A stretch of 23,467 nucleotides of DNA from DATHGT01 sp035317605. Its GTDB lineage: Bacteria > Methylomirabilota > Methylomirabilia > Rokubacteriales > CSP1-6. The position numbers and the translations under genes were made by a program. Location of the stretch: the NCBI GenBank assembly GCA_035317605.1, contig DATHGT010000371.1, positions 1 to 23,467 on the forward strand, in the 5' to 3' direction. Below are positions 1 to 8,567 of the stretch, in pieces. The notes beneath the pieces were generated by a model, which did no database searches, had not been told where the DNA came from, and was given only the letters and a program-made list of their open reading frames with translations. Position 1 is the stretch's first letter, and every line of letters starts with the position of its first letter.

Positions 1-653
1 GGCTCCATCGGCTGGGCCACCGTGAGTCCCGTCGGCCCGAGATCGAACACGGCCATGTCGGATTTGATGACCGCGCCGCGCTGGATCTTGGGCACGGGCA
101 TGCCCAGCACCCGGCCGTAGACCGCGGCCGACGCGGCGACGTCGGTCACCGCGATGTACACGCGATCCACGCGCCGCACGCCGTTGGGATGCGGGCCGGA
201 CGCGCGCCGCTCGGCGAGCGGGGTCAGGTGCTGGATGAAGAAGATCGGCAGCGCGTTGCGCGGGCCCAGGCGCGCGGACTTCCAGCGCAATGTCTGGCCC
301 GCCGGCGTGCGGCGCTCGCCGTCGGCGACGTCGCTCACGTCCACCTCGCGCTGCCGCATGGCCGCCACGTCGGCGGCGAGATCGTCGCTCTGCACCGCGA
401 CGTAGCGAAAGCCGCCGCCCCGGGCCAGGAAGTCGAGCAATCCGCCGTCCGGGCTCGCCGCCAGATACTCGGCGCGATCGCGCACGCTCATGAGCTCCAG
501 ATAGTCCTCGGCATTGAACGCGATCGCGTTCTCCGTCCCCCGCCCGGTGTGCACGCCGCCCGGGCGGACGTCGAACCCGATGCGCGCGTAGGCGTCGAGG
601 CCCGTGGCGAGATCGGGCACGCAGATCATCACGTGGTCGATGCGCGTGAGCAT
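1..653 (-). CDS. VOC superfamily glyoxalase-like protein (3' end outside window)
   Basis: The minus-strand frame starts at the ATG at 653 and stays open to the window edge, giving 217 codons without a stop. The N-terminus reads MLTRIDHVMICVPDL, followed by a YARIGFDVRPGG segment, then ENAIAF and YLELMS. This is the pattern of the Glyoxalase_3 branch of the vicinal-oxygen-chelate fold: a metal-ligand-type His at residue 7 and a Glu in the YLEL strand. A second half-domain begins near residue 160 (VDRVYIAVTDV), so two beta-alpha-beta-beta-beta modules are present. These proteins are cytoplasmic and usually metal-dependent dioxygenases, isomerases or lyases; the substrate cannot be read from sequence. 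The gene is divergent from the binding protein at 734. A TATAAT hexamer lies 14 bases before the ATG and I see no Shine-Dalgarno sequence. Confidence 0.85.
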   Translation of the reverse strand, partial: MLTRIDHVMICVPDLATGLDAYARIGFDVRPGGVHTGRGTENAIAFNAEDYLELMSVRDRAEYLAASPDGGLLDFLARGGGFRYVAVQSDDLAADVAAMRQREVDVSDVADGERRTPAGQTLRWKSARLGPRNALPIFFIQHLTPLAERRASGPHPNGVRRVDRVYIAVTDVAASAAVYGRVLGMPVPKIQRGAVIKSDMAVFDLGPTGLTVAQPME

Positions 654-667
654 GCTGGAGTGGCGGC

Positions 668-673
668 ATTATA
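668..673 (-). promoter_or_regulatory. Perfect -10 hexamer for the VOC gene
   Basis: The minus strand reads TATAAT here, in otherwise very GC-rich DNA. Transcription would start near 661, about 8 bases before the ATG at 653, so the mRNA would be near-leaderless. I see no convincing -35 at the usual distance. Confidence 0.5.
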
Positions 674-695
674 CCCGGCGCGAGCCGCCGCCGGT

Positions 696-725
696 TTGCG
701 CGGGCCACGGGTGAAGGCATAGACT
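696..725 (+). promoter_or_regulatory. Candidate sigma-70-type promoter of the first binding-protein gene
   Basis: TTGCGC (696-701) and TAGACT (720-725) are separated by 18 bases, each matching four of six consensus positions. The -10 ends 8 bases before the ATG at 734 and there is no clear Shine-Dalgarno sequence, so the transcript may begin at or very near the start codon. This overlaps the back-to-back region with the VOC gene. Confidence 0.35.
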
Positions 726-733
726 CGGTCGAC

Positions 734-2314
734 ATGCGCATCGTGACGCTCGCGATCGTGCTCCTGATGCTCGCCCTCGCTCCCGCGTCCGGGCAGACGC
801 CCAAGCGCGGCGGCATCCTCAACGCGATGCAGGCCGAGGATCTGCCGGCCGGGTTCGCGCTCCACGAGACGGCCACGATCATGGGCCTGTGGCCAGTCAT
901 GCCCTGCTATTCGAACCTGGTGCTCTTCGATCCGCTCAAGCCGCGCGAGGCGCCCGACACCATCCTTCCCGAGCTGGCCGAGAAGTGGTCGTGGCAGGAC
1001 GGCTACCGGAACCTCGTGTTCTTCCTGCGCAAGGGCGTCAAGTGGCACGACGGCGCGCCGTTTACCTCCGCCGACGTGAAGTTCACGTTCGACGTCGTGC
1101 GCGAGGCCAGGGATGCTCCGGCCAAGCTGCGCATCAACCCGCGCCGGGAGTGGTACGCCAACGTCGAGTCGATCGAGACGCCCGAGCCGCACACGGTGAT
1201 CTTCCACCTCAAGCATCCGCAGCCTTCGCTGCTCAGCATGCTGGCGTCGGGCTACTCGCCGATCGTGCCGGCGCACGTGCCGCTGGCCACCCTGCGGAGC
1301 AAGTGCGTGGGCACGGGGCCGTTCCGGCTCAAGGAGTACGTACGCGGGCAGCGGATCGAGCTGGAGCGCAATCCCGATTACTTCATCAAGGGCCGTCCGT
1401 ACCTCGACGGGATCAGTTACCCGATCATCACCGAGCGCGGCACGCGCCAGGCCGCGCTCCAGGCCGGACGCCTCGACATCTCGCTGCCCACGGAGATGAC
1501 GAAGGTCATGGCCGAGACGCTGAAGCAGGCGGCCCCCGCGATCGTGATCACGCAGACCGCAGCCAGCGGAAGCGACAACGTGATCCTGAACCACAAGCGC
1601 CCGCCGTTCGACAACGTGCACGTGCGCCGCGCCATCAACCTCGCCCTCGATCGTCGCGCGTGGGCCCAGGTGCGCGACGGCGTCGCCAGCTCCGCCATGC
1701 CCCCGCGACCGCTCGCGCTCTGGGGACTCTCGGCGCCGGAGCTGGCGAAGATGCCGGGGTTCCGCGATCCCGCGCGTGACCGGGCCGACGCGCGCCGCCT
1801 GCTCGCCGAGGCCGGGTTCGGTCCGGGCAAGCCGCTTCGCGCCGAGCTGGCCACGCGCAGCTGGGCGCTCCAGGTCGACCTCGCGGTGTTCGTGCAGGAT
1901 CAGCTTCGCCAGGTCGGCATCGAGACCACGCTGAAGCAGATGGAGTCGGCCGTCTGGTATCCGGCGCTGGCGCGCCGCGACTACACGCTCGGGGCCAACC
2001 TCACCGCCGTCGGCATCGACGACCCCGACGCGCTCTTCTACGAACAGTACAAGTGCGGCTCGACGCGCAACTCCACCGACTATTGCAATCCGGACGTCGA
2101 CCGGCTGATCGATCTCCAGTCCCAGGAGCTCGATCCGAAGAAGCGCCTGACCCTGGTGCTCGACATCCAGCGCCGTCTGGAGGAAGACGTGGCCAAGCCG
2201 ATGCTCGGCTGGCGCAACGCGTACTTCGCGCGCTGGCCCTACGTGAAGAACCTCGTCCCCCACGCGCCGATCTACAACTTCGTGCGCATGCAGGACGTCT
2301 GGCTGGATCGCTGA
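734..2314 (+). CDS. ABC transporter substrate-binding protein, family 5 (peptide/nickel type)
   Basis: The 526-residue product has an N-terminal signal peptide (MRIVTLAIVLLMLALAPASG, processed near residue 20) and the full-length SBP_bac_5 architecture of DppA/OppA proteins. Visible landmarks are LAEKWSWQDG followed by FLRKGVKWHDGAPFTSADVKFTFD near residues 97-117, GTGPFRLKEY near residue 193, the RAINLALDRRAW helix near residue 300, and RRLLAEAGFGPGKPLRAEL near residue 355. Such proteins act in the periplasm or on the outer face, delivering peptides or other small organic ligands to a membrane permease. It belongs to a different subclade from the next two genes. No permease or ATPase gene is nearby, so the ligand and partner are unknown. 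The start was chosen for the signal peptide and the candidate promoter immediately upstream. Confidence 0.93.
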   Translation: MRIVTLAIVLLMLALAPASGQTPKRGGILNAMQAEDLPAGFALHETATIMGLWPVMPCYSNLVLFDPLKPREAPDTILPELAEKWSWQDGYRNLVFFLRKGVKWHDGAPFTSADVKFTFDVVREARDAPAKLRINPRREWYANVESIETPEPHTVIFHLKHPQPSLLSMLASGYSPIVPAHVPLATLRSKCVGTGPFRLKEYVRGQRIELERNPDYFIKGRPYLDGISYPIITERGTRQAALQAGRLDISLPTEMTKVMAETLKQAAPAIVITQTAASGSDNVILNHKRPPFDNVHVRRAINLALDRRAWAQVRDGVASSAMPPRPLALWGLSAPELAKMPGFRDPARDRADARRLLAEAGFGPGKPLRAELATRSWALQVDLAVFVQDQLRQVGIETTLKQMESAVWYPALARRDYTLGANLTAVGIDDPDALFYEQYKCGSTRNSTDYCNPDVDRLIDLQSQELDPKKRLTLVLDIQRRLEEDVAKPMLGWRNAYFARWPYVKNLVPHAPIYNFVRMQDVWLDR

Positions 2315-2332
2315 CAGGGAGGTCACTCAACC

Positions 2333-3883
2333 ATGCCCCGGTCTCGTGGCGTCTCGCACGCACTCGTCGCCCTGCTCGTCGTCTCGCTCGCCGTCCTCGC
2401 GGGTCCGCCCGCGGCGCGCGCGGACGCGCCGGCCGGGCAGGTCACGTGGGCGGTGTCGGTCACGCTGCCGCCGGCCTGGTTCGATCCCGCTGAGGCCACC
2501 GGGCTGCTGATCCCGTTCTCCGTCTACTACGCGATCCACGACGCGCTCGCCAAGCCGATGCCGGGTAAATTGATGGCTCCGAGCCTGGCCGAGTCGTGGA
2601 CCTCTTCGCCGGACGGGCTCACCCACGAGTTCGTGCTGCGCCAGGGCGTGCGCTTTCACAACGGCGATCCCGTGACCGCCGACGACGTGAAGTTCTCCTT
2701 CGAGCGCTACCGGGGCGTCTCGGCCAAGCTGCTGAAGGAGAAGGTTCGCCAGGTCCAGGTCGTCGACCCGCAGCGTGTGCGCTTTCACCTGAAGGATCCG
2801 TGGCCAGACTTCCTCACCTTCTACGCGACGCCCGCGACCGGCGCGGCCTGGATCGTCCCGCGCAAATACGTCGAGAAGGTCGGTGACGAGGGCTTCAAGA
2901 AGGCGCCGATCGGCGCGGGACCGTACAAGTTCGTCTCGTTCACTCCGGGCGTCGAGCTGGTGGTCGAGGCCAACGAGCAGTACTGGCGGAAGGTGCCGAG
3001 CGTCAAGCGGCTGGTCTTCAAGGTCGTGCCCGACGAGACGACCCGGCTGGCCATGCTCAAGCGGGGAGAGATCGACATCTCCTACACCTTCCGGGGGGCC
3101 ATCGCCGAGGAGGTGCGGCGCACGGCGGGATTGACGCTGAAGCCCGTGCAGTTCTACGGCGACCAGTGGCTGTACTTCACCGATCAGTGGGATCCGAAGT
3201 CGCCCTGGGCCGACCGTCGCGTGCGGCTGGCCGCCAACCACGCCATCGACCGTCAGGCCATCAACCAATCGCTGACCCTCGGGTTCTCGCGGCTCACCGG
3301 CAGCATCATTCCGCGCGACTTCGAGTTCGCCTGGCCCGTCGCCCCTTATCCCTACGATCCCCAGAAGGCCAAGCAACTGCTGGCGGAGGCCGGGTATCCG
3401 CAGGGGTTCGACGGCGAGCTGTGGGCCGACAACGGCGTCGCCGACCAGACGGAGGCGGTGGCCAGTTACCTCGGCGCCGTCGGCATCCGTACCAAGCTCC
3501 GCATCCTGGAGCGCGCCGCGCACGTCACCCAGCTGAGGGAGAAGAAGCTCCGGCCGCTCACCTTCGTGATCAGCGCCGCCTACGGGAACGCGGCCACCCG
3601 CATCGATTCCTTCGTGTCGGCGGGCGGTCTCTACACCTACGGGACCTACCCGGACATCGAGGGGCTCGTCCAGGAACAATCGGGCGAGCGCGACCGCAAG
3701 CGCCGCGAGGCCACCCTGCACCGCATCCAGCAGCTGATGCACGAGCGTGCGATGTTCGCGCCGATCTGGGACATCGTGAGCCTGCACGGCCACGGCCCGC
3801 GGGTGGCCGAGCCCGGCTTCGGACTCATCACCCGCTTTCTCTGGAGTGCCCCCTACGAAGACATCAAGCTGAAAGCTCGTTGA
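2333..3883 (+). CDS. ABC transporter substrate-binding protein, family 5 (copy A of tandem pair)
   Basis: The 516-residue product starts 18 bases after the preceding stop, behind a strong Shine-Dalgarno sequence AGGGAGGT (2316-2323). A signal peptide of about 30 residues ends in ARA before DAPAG. The family-5 core is clear: SLAESWTSSPDG, RQGVRFHNGDPVTADDVKFSF near residues 104-124, IGAGPYKFVSF near residue 197, KLLKEKVRQVQVVD, and AKQLLAEAGYPQGFDGELW near residue 346. It is a periplasmic ligand-capturing component for a peptide- or nickel-type importer. It is closely related to the next gene along its whole length; by eye more than half of the positions are identical in the segments I compared, indicating tandem duplication followed by divergence. 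Co-transcription with its neighbours is likely from the tight spacing. Confidence 0.94.
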   Translation: MPRSRGVSHALVALLVVSLAVLAGPPAARADAPAGQVTWAVSVTLPPAWFDPAEATGLLIPFSVYYAIHDALAKPMPGKLMAPSLAESWTSSPDGLTHEFVLRQGVRFHNGDPVTADDVKFSFERYRGVSAKLLKEKVRQVQVVDPQRVRFHLKDPWPDFLTFYATPATGAAWIVPRKYVEKVGDEGFKKAPIGAGPYKFVSFTPGVELVVEANEQYWRKVPSVKRLVFKVVPDETTRLAMLKRGEIDISYTFRGAIAEEVRRTAGLTLKPVQFYGDQWLYFTDQWDPKSPWADRRVRLAANHAIDRQAINQSLTLGFSRLTGSIIPRDFEFAWPVAPYPYDPQKAKQLLAEAGYPQGFDGELWADNGVADQTEAVASYLGAVGIRTKLRILERAAHVTQLREKKLRPLTFVISAAYGNAATRIDSFVSAGGLYTYGTYPDIEGLVQEQSGERDRKRREATLHRIQQLMHERAMFAPIWDIVSLHGHGPRVAEPGFGLITRFLWSAPYEDIKLKAR

Positions 3884-3896
3884 CGGAGGTCAAGAC

Positions 3897-5444
3897 ATGA
3901 AGCGCCTCGTCCGTGAATTCGCCTGGATGCTCGTTGCGCTGTGCACGCCGCTCGTGGCCGGCCGCGTCGCCCCGGCCGAGGCCCAGACCAAGCCGGAGGG
4001 CGAGATGCGCTGGGCCCTCTACGTGACGGTCGCCCCGGCCTGGCTCGACCCGGGCGAGACGTCCGGTTTCATCACGCCGTTCTGGATCCAGTACGCGCTC
4101 CACGACGCGCTGGTCAAGCCGATGCCCGGCAACATCATGACCCCGAGCCTGGCCGAAGGGTGGACGCTCAGTCCCGACCAGCGCGTCTACGAGTTCAGGC
4201 TGCGCCGCGGGCTCAAGTTCCACAACGGCGATCCCTTCACCGCCGAGGACGTGAAGTTCAGCTTCTATCGCGCGAAGAGCTCACGGATCCTGAAGGAGAA
4301 AGTCCGCGACGTCGAGATCGTCGATCCCTTCCGCATCCGCTTCCACCTCCACGAGCCGTTCCCGGACTTCATGGCGTTCTACGGGACGCTGGCCACCGCG
4401 TCGGGCTGGGTCGTGCCCAAGAAGTACGTCGAGAAGGTCGGCGACGCCGGGTTCTTGAAGCATCCCATCGGGCTCGGCCCCTACAAGTTCGTGAAGGACA
4501 CCCCCGGCATCGAGCTGGTCATGGAAGCCAACGAGAGCTACTGGCGCAAGGTGCCGTCGGTCAAGCGCCTGATCTTCAAGAGCGTCACGGAGGCGACCAC
4601 GCGCGCGGCCATGCTCAAGAAGGGCGAGGTCGACATCGCCTACCTGCTCGACGCGCCCACCGCGCTCGAGCTCAAGCGCGATCCCAATCTGAAATTGGCG
4701 TTCTCCGGGGCCATCGGGATCCACTTCATCGATTTCTTCGACCAGTGGGATCCGAAGTCGCCGTGGCACGACCGCCGGGTGCGGATGGCCGCCAATCTGG
4801 CCATCGACCGCCGGGCCCTCAACGAGGCCGAGACCCTCGGCGCCTCACGCCTCACCGGCGCCATGGTCCCGCGCAAGTTCGAGTTCGCGCTGCCGCTGGA
4901 AACCTATCCGTTCGATCCGGCCAAAGCCAAGCAGCTGCTGGCCGAGGCCGGCTATCCCAACGGATTCGACGCGGGGAACCTCTACCCCTATCCGCCGTAC
5001 TTCCAGATGGGTGAGATCGTGGCCAACGACCTCGCCACGGTCGGGATCCGGACGAAGTTCGTGACCATGGAGCGCGCGGCCTTCCAGAAGGCGTGGCTGA
5101 GCAAGTCGCTCAAGGGCGTGTGCGTGTGCGTGCACGCCCTCTACGGCAACGCGGCCTCGCGGATGGCGGAGTTCGTGCCCGGCGACGGGTCGTTCTCGCG
5201 CGGCGTCGACCCCGACGTCGACGCGCTCTACAAGCAGCAGGCGCGGGAGACCGACAAGAAGAAGCGCGAGGCCATGCTGCACCAGATCCAGCAGCTGCTC
5301 TACGAGCGCGTGCGCTTCGGTCCGATCTGGGAATACATCTGGCCGAGCGGCATCGGTCCCCGCGTGGGCGAGCCGGCGCTGCTGAAGATCGATCCGTATC
5401 CCTGGTCAGCGCCCCTGGAGGACGTGACCCTCAAGACGAAGTAG
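3897..5444 (+). CDS. ABC transporter substrate-binding protein, family 5 (copy B of tandem pair)
   Basis: The 515-residue product starts 13 bases after the previous stop, with GGAGGT at 3885-3890 as ribosome binding site. The signal peptide is processed near AEA before QTKPEG. Landmarks are SLAEGWTLSPDQ, RRGLKFHNGDPFTAEDVKFSF, IGLGPYKFVKD, ANESYWRKVPSVKRL and AKQLLAEAGYPNGFDAGNLY. The last two motifs are nearly the same as in the upstream copy, while the ligand-binding C-terminal lobe differs more (for example GVCVCVHALYGNAASRMAEF against FVISAAYGNAATRIDSF). That pattern suggests two paralogues with different ligand preference. It is the last gene of this binding-protein cluster. The stop lies 3 bases from the stop of the convergent lipoprotein gene, leaving no room for a conventional terminator. 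Confidence 0.94.
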   Translation: MKRLVREFAWMLVALCTPLVAGRVAPAEAQTKPEGEMRWALYVTVAPAWLDPGETSGFITPFWIQYALHDALVKPMPGNIMTPSLAEGWTLSPDQRVYEFRLRRGLKFHNGDPFTAEDVKFSFYRAKSSRILKEKVRDVEIVDPFRIRFHLHEPFPDFMAFYGTLATASGWVVPKKYVEKVGDAGFLKHPIGLGPYKFVKDTPGIELVMEANESYWRKVPSVKRLIFKSVTEATTRAAMLKKGEVDIAYLLDAPTALELKRDPNLKLAFSGAIGIHFIDFFDQWDPKSPWHDRRVRMAANLAIDRRALNEAETLGASRLTGAMVPRKFEFALPLETYPFDPAKAKQLLAEAGYPNGFDAGNLYPYPPYFQMGEIVANDLATVGIRTKFVTMERAAFQKAWLSKSLKGVCVCVHALYGNAASRMAEFVPGDGSFSRGVDPDVDALYKQQARETDKKKREAMLHQIQQLLYERVRFGPIWEYIWPSGIGPRVGEPALLKIDPYPWSAPLEDVTLKTK

Positions 5445-5447
5445 CGG

Positions 5448-6170
5448 TCAGGGAGAGGACGGGGACCGCAACGCCTCGATCGAGGCCACGGCCGTCGCTC
5501 TGGTGAGATCCACGACGGTCGGCCGGCCCCGTTCGACCACGACGCGGGTCTCCCAGAGGCGGACGGGTCCCAGCTGGGCCCGGAGCCGATAGCCACCGGG
5601 AACGACGTCGGAGATTTCGTACCGATCGTTCAGTCGAGCCTTCGCCCAGTATCGCTGGTCGCGATTGCCGGCCTCGTCGCCCTCCAGGAGAATTCGGAGG
5701 GTGGCGGTGGGGCCCGGCGTGGGATTGAACCCCTCTGTCCGCCCGCGCACCGTTCCCACCGCGCGTCCGTCATCGCTGGTGGCGGCGCGCTCGGCCGGCG
5801 GCTCGGCCGTCGCAGGCCGCGCCGAGGCCAGCCACTGCCGCGCCACCCGCACCGACTCCTGATCGGGCGAGCCGTGCTGAACGACCCACGCGAAAGCGTG
5901 GGTCGCTTCTTCGGCGCGGTCGAGCTGCGAGAGCGCGATGGCCACCCCGTAGCGAACGTCGAGATCATCGGGTTGGGCGGCGAGCGCCGCCTGGTAGACG
6001 CGGAGCGCTCCCTCCCAGTCCCGTGCCGCCAGGCGGGCCGCTCCGTCGGTGCGCAGCTCCTCGAACGACTGCGTCACGGGGGGCGGGGTCGCGACCTGGC
6101 GGGGCGCTCGTTGGCAGCTCACCACGAGAGCCGCGACCGCGAGCAACACGACTGGCGAGAGCTTACTCAC
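5448..6170 (-). CDS. TPR lipoprotein at the end of the minor-pilin operon
   Basis: The 240-residue product starts at GTG (6170), inside the last codons of the pilX-like gene, with an 8-base overlap, so translation is probably coupled. Residues 1-19 are a lipoprotein signal with lipobox VVSC. Cys19 is followed by Gln, compatible with outer-membrane sorting. Residues about 34-105 form one to two tetratricopeptide repeats (ARDWEGALRVYQAALAAQPDD, then a second helix pair ending in a VRVARQWLASA helix). The rest, from about residue 135, is a beta-rich domain (GTVRGRTEG, LNDRYEISDVVPGGYRLRAQLG) resembling carboxypeptidase-regulatory-like sandwiches. Its place in a pilin operon suggests a role in pilus assembly, perhaps analogous to the TPR pilotin PilF, but that is an inference; the beta domain is not part of PilF. 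Confidence 0.82.
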   Translation of the reverse strand: MSKLSPVVLLAVAALVVSCQRAPRQVATPPPVTQSFEELRTDGAARLAARDWEGALRVYQAALAAQPDDLDVRYGVAIALSQLDRAEEATHAFAWVVQHGSPDQESVRVARQWLASARPATAEPPAERAATSDDGRAVGTVRGRTEGFNPTPGPTATLRILLEGDEAGNRDQRYWAKARLNDRYEISDVVPGGYRLRAQLGPVRLWETRVVVERGRPTVVDLTRATAVASIEALRSPSSP

Positions 6171-7467
6171 CCGGCGCGAGTTCCTTCCAGGCGACCACGT
6201 TCGTCAGTCGGCGATTGTTATCCACCGCGGCCCCCATCGCCTCGCAGCTGTGGCGGATCTGCGCGTTTCCGGACACCCACCCTTCCTTGAAGCCCGGGTC
6301 CGTGGCGGTCTCGTTCGAGATGACCGCGCCGTAGACCGTCTGGACCCCGCCTCCCATGAATCCGATCCCGACGTATTTTCCGGTGACGATGATCACCCCG
6401 TTCCAGGCGAAGTTCCCGTTGATCTTGAAGTCGCCGTCCTCGACGATGAGCACGCCATACCCCGTGCTCGTACCGCTCACGTTGAGCGCCGTGAACAGCG
6501 ACGTCGGATCGGGCGTGACGCCCTTGACGTACACGACCTTGGAGGTGATCTGGCCCGTGCTCGGGTCCTTGTATCCCCAGCAGCTCTGACTCTTCGGGTC
6601 GGCCGCGCACGTCGACCCGATGTTCGACATCGAGACGCCCAGGGGCAGATCGCTGTTGATCACGACCTCGGCCGACGCCTTGGCCTGGTCGACGAAACTC
6701 TTGATCGTGGCCCCGGCGATCGTCGGTTCGGGCGCGATCGTGTTGAGGCCGGAGGTGTCCACCCCACCGGTTTGATTCTTGCCCCAGATATTGGCCAGCT
6801 GCGCCGCCGAGAGGGTCCCCTCGACGGCGGCCTCGTTCGAACCAGGCGCGACCGCGATTCCGTAGACCGACGAGCACGTCGCGTCGGTCGTGCCGTCCAT
6901 CTTGTAGCCGCGCCCGTCGATGCTGAACGAGGTGCCGACGAAGACGCTCTCCGCCTCGTTACCGGGCATGGTGAACGCCGCCGGAAAGAGGTTGGGCGGA
7001 TAGCCGAGCTTCTTGACGACCACGCGAATCCGTCTCGTTCCCTGGCGGGTGTTGCCGGTCGAGGTGATGATCATCACCCGATTGGTGTCGTTGGTCGGGC
7101 CGCCGCCGTCGGCGTTGACGCCGGTGATGGCCGGATCGCCGGCCAGCGTATCGTTTCGCAAGTTCACCGTGTAGGTCCCGTGGCTCGCCGGGAGTGTTCC
7201 GATCGCCCGGTTGTTGAACAGCGTCACCCCGGTCGCCGGGTTGGCGCCGACGAGGAGGGTGCTCCAGTTCCCGGTGACCGCGAGGGTGTCGAACGTGGCC
7301 TCGACGCCGGCCTCCGCCGCGAAGCGAGCCTGGGCACTCTCGGCGAGATTCCGGGAGATGCTCGGCTCGTGCCCGGCGAGGGCGACCAGGCCGATGGCGA
7401 GGGAGGTGACCACCAGCAAGATCAGCAGCGTCAACGGCAGCGAGATGCCTCGTTCGTTCAGCAGCAT
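6163..7467 (-). CDS. PilX-like type IV pilus assembly protein
   Basis: The 434-residue product starts at the ATG at 7467, 4 bases after the pilW-like stop. The N-terminus (LLNERGISLPLTLLILLVVTSLAIG) is a short basic leader followed by one hydrophobic helix and then EPSISRNLAESAQARFAAEAGVEA. This is the PilX_N pattern of minor pilin-like proteins, with the characteristic alanine-rich amphipathic continuation. The remainder is a large extracellular beta-rich domain. Near residues 340-385 the repeated short strands (GVLIVEDGDFKING, FAWNGVIIVTGKYV, VQTVYGAVISN) look like a small beta-solenoid, common in large PilX proteins of environmental bacteria. It is expected to sit with PilV and PilW in the pilus tip or priming complex at the inner membrane. 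Four cysteines in the secreted part could form disulfides. Confidence 0.85.
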   Translation of the reverse strand: MLLNERGISLPLTLLILLVVTSLAIGLVALAGHEPSISRNLAESAQARFAAEAGVEATFDTLAVTGNWSTLLVGANPATGVTLFNNRAIGTLPASHGTYTVNLRNDTLAGDPAITGVNADGGGPTNDTNRVMIITSTGNTRQGTRRIRVVVKKLGYPPNLFPAAFTMPGNEAESVFVGTSFSIDGRGYKMDGTTDATCSSVYGIAVAPGSNEAAVEGTLSAAQLANIWGKNQTGGVDTSGLNTIAPEPTIAGATIKSFVDQAKASAEVVINSDLPLGVSMSNIGSTCAADPKSQSCWGYKDPSTGQITSKVVYVKGVTPDPTSLFTALNVSGTSTGYGVLIVEDGDFKINGNFAWNGVIIVTGKYVGIGFMGGGVQTVYGAVISNETATDPGFKEGWVSGNAQIRHSCEAMGAAVDNNRRLTNVVAWKELAPGE

Positions 7468-7471
7468 GGCC

Positions 7472-8083
7472 TCACCGGTTCCGGATCCTCACGCGGTCGG
7501 CCATCGCGACGGACTTTTCGGATCCGCCGTTCTCGGACGCGATGGTCACCGAGATGACGACGGTCCGGATGGCTGATGCAACCGCGGTGGGGTTTCCGGC
7601 CTCATCGAGATACGTGAAACTGAGCGCCGTGACCCCGCTCGCCACCGTCGCGTCGCAGGCGGCATTGTTGGGGTCGGTGGATCGCTGGAGCTGATTGCCG
7701 TTCAGTTGGTAGCGGACTCGCTCGGTCACCGCGGCCGGATCGCAGGCGCCCCCCGGCGGGTCGATGATGCCGTTACCGTTGAAGTCGCTCTGGATGGTGA
7801 GCATGATGGGCGACTGGTTGGTGATCGCGTCGAAGTGCGGCGGCACGCTCGGGCAACGGGGGGGCGTGCACGGATCGACGCCGGCGCCCCGGATCTCCTG
7901 GATCATCCGCTCGAGTCCCCAGCGCGCCTTCTGCTGGGCCGAGGCTTGATCGGTAAAGGTCAGGGTCGCGGTCTGACTGGTCTGGAACGCGAGTGTGGCG
8001 CCGGCCAGCACGATCGCGGCGACGGCAAAGGAAACCAAGAGCTCGATCGCCGTGAAACCCGCCTGCGAGCGACTGGCGATCAT
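7472..8083 (-). CDS. PilW-like minor prepilin
   Basis: The 203-residue product has a class III prepilin signal: a short leader MIASRSQAG, then FTAIELLVSFAVAAIVLAGATLAF. PilD-type cleavage is predicted between Gly9 and Phe10, with the conserved Glu at mature position 5. The leader is basic and the hydrophobic helix is about 20 residues. The following QKARWGLERMIQEIRGAGVDPC is typical of PilW, where a long alpha-helix precedes a beta-rich globular head. Its ATG overlaps the stop of the pilV-like gene (ATGA), which implies translational coupling. It probably acts in the minor-pilin initiation complex with the PilV- and PilX-like proteins encoded on either side. The head contains three further cysteines or more (CTPPRC, GGACDP, NAACDA) that could be disulfide-linked outside the cell. 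Confidence 0.88.
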   Translation of the reverse strand: MIASRSQAGFTAIELLVSFAVAAIVLAGATLAFQTSQTATLTFTDQASAQQKARWGLERMIQEIRGAGVDPCTPPRCPSVPPHFDAITNQSPIMLTIQSDFNGNGIIDPPGGACDPAAVTERVRYQLNGNQLQRSTDPNNAACDATVASGVTALSFTYLDEAGNPTAVASAIRTVVISVTIASENGGSEKSVAMADRVRIRNR

Positions 8084-8535
8084 CGCGACGTCAGCAGGGT
8101 GGCCGTGGTCATCGAGTGCTCGCCGCCATTGACTTTGGGGCCGGTCGGACGATAGAACACCCAGACCTCCACCTGCCTGGTGTTGGCCGCGCCGCCCGGA
8201 TTGTTCGTGATCGTCACCGTCCGCCGATAGTCGGGGTATCCCGCGATGGCGCCGTAGGCTTCCGCCGGAAAGTTGGCGGACACGACGTTGATCCAGCCCT
8301 GGGCGGGATCCTTGCTGATCGCGACCGCCTTGATCTGCTCCATCCGCTGCTCGGAAAGAAAGAGGGCGGTGGTGGAGCGCCGTCCGTTGTCGATACCGCT
8401 GATGCCGGCGCTGACCGCCGAGAGCACCGCGACGAGTCCAATGGAAACGAAGACGATCGCGATGAGAGTCTCAATGATCGTGAAGCCCGCTCGGTCCTTC
8501 ACGATGCGGGTCACCTGGTCGGTCGATCGATTCAT
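8080..8535 (-). CDS. PilV-like minor prepilin, first gene of the pilus operon
   Basis: With a start at the ATG at 8535 the product has 151 residues: leader MNRSTDQVTRIVKDRAG, then FTIIETLIAIVFVSIGLVAV. The prepilin peptidase site lies after Gly17, with Phe at +1 and Glu at +5. The TLIAIVFVSIG core is typical of PilV/GspI-type pseudopilins, and SEQRMEQIKA follows as the usual N-terminal helix continuation. The frame can be extended to ATG 8550 or GTG 8553. I prefer 8535 because the sigma-54-type promoter at 8568-8582 predicts a transcript start near 8556, which would leave no leader for the longer forms. The gene heads an operon running pilV-, pilW-, pilX-like, TPR lipoprotein. No pilY1, fimT or pilE homologue is in the cluster. 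Confidence 0.87.
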   Translation of the reverse strand: MNRSTDQVTRIVKDRAGFTIIETLIAIVFVSIGLVAVLSAVSAGISGIDNGRRSTTALFLSEQRMEQIKAVAISKDPAQGWINVVSANFPAEAYGAIAGYPDYRRTVTITNNPGGAANTRQVEVWVFYRPTGPKVNGGEHSMTTATLLTSR

Positions 8536-8567
8536 CGAAGCGCGTCCCATCACGGGGCGGCTCTATC

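Noticed and set aside
15..722. Plus-strand open frames over the first 700 bases
   Set aside because: Antisense to the clear VOC domain on the minus strand.
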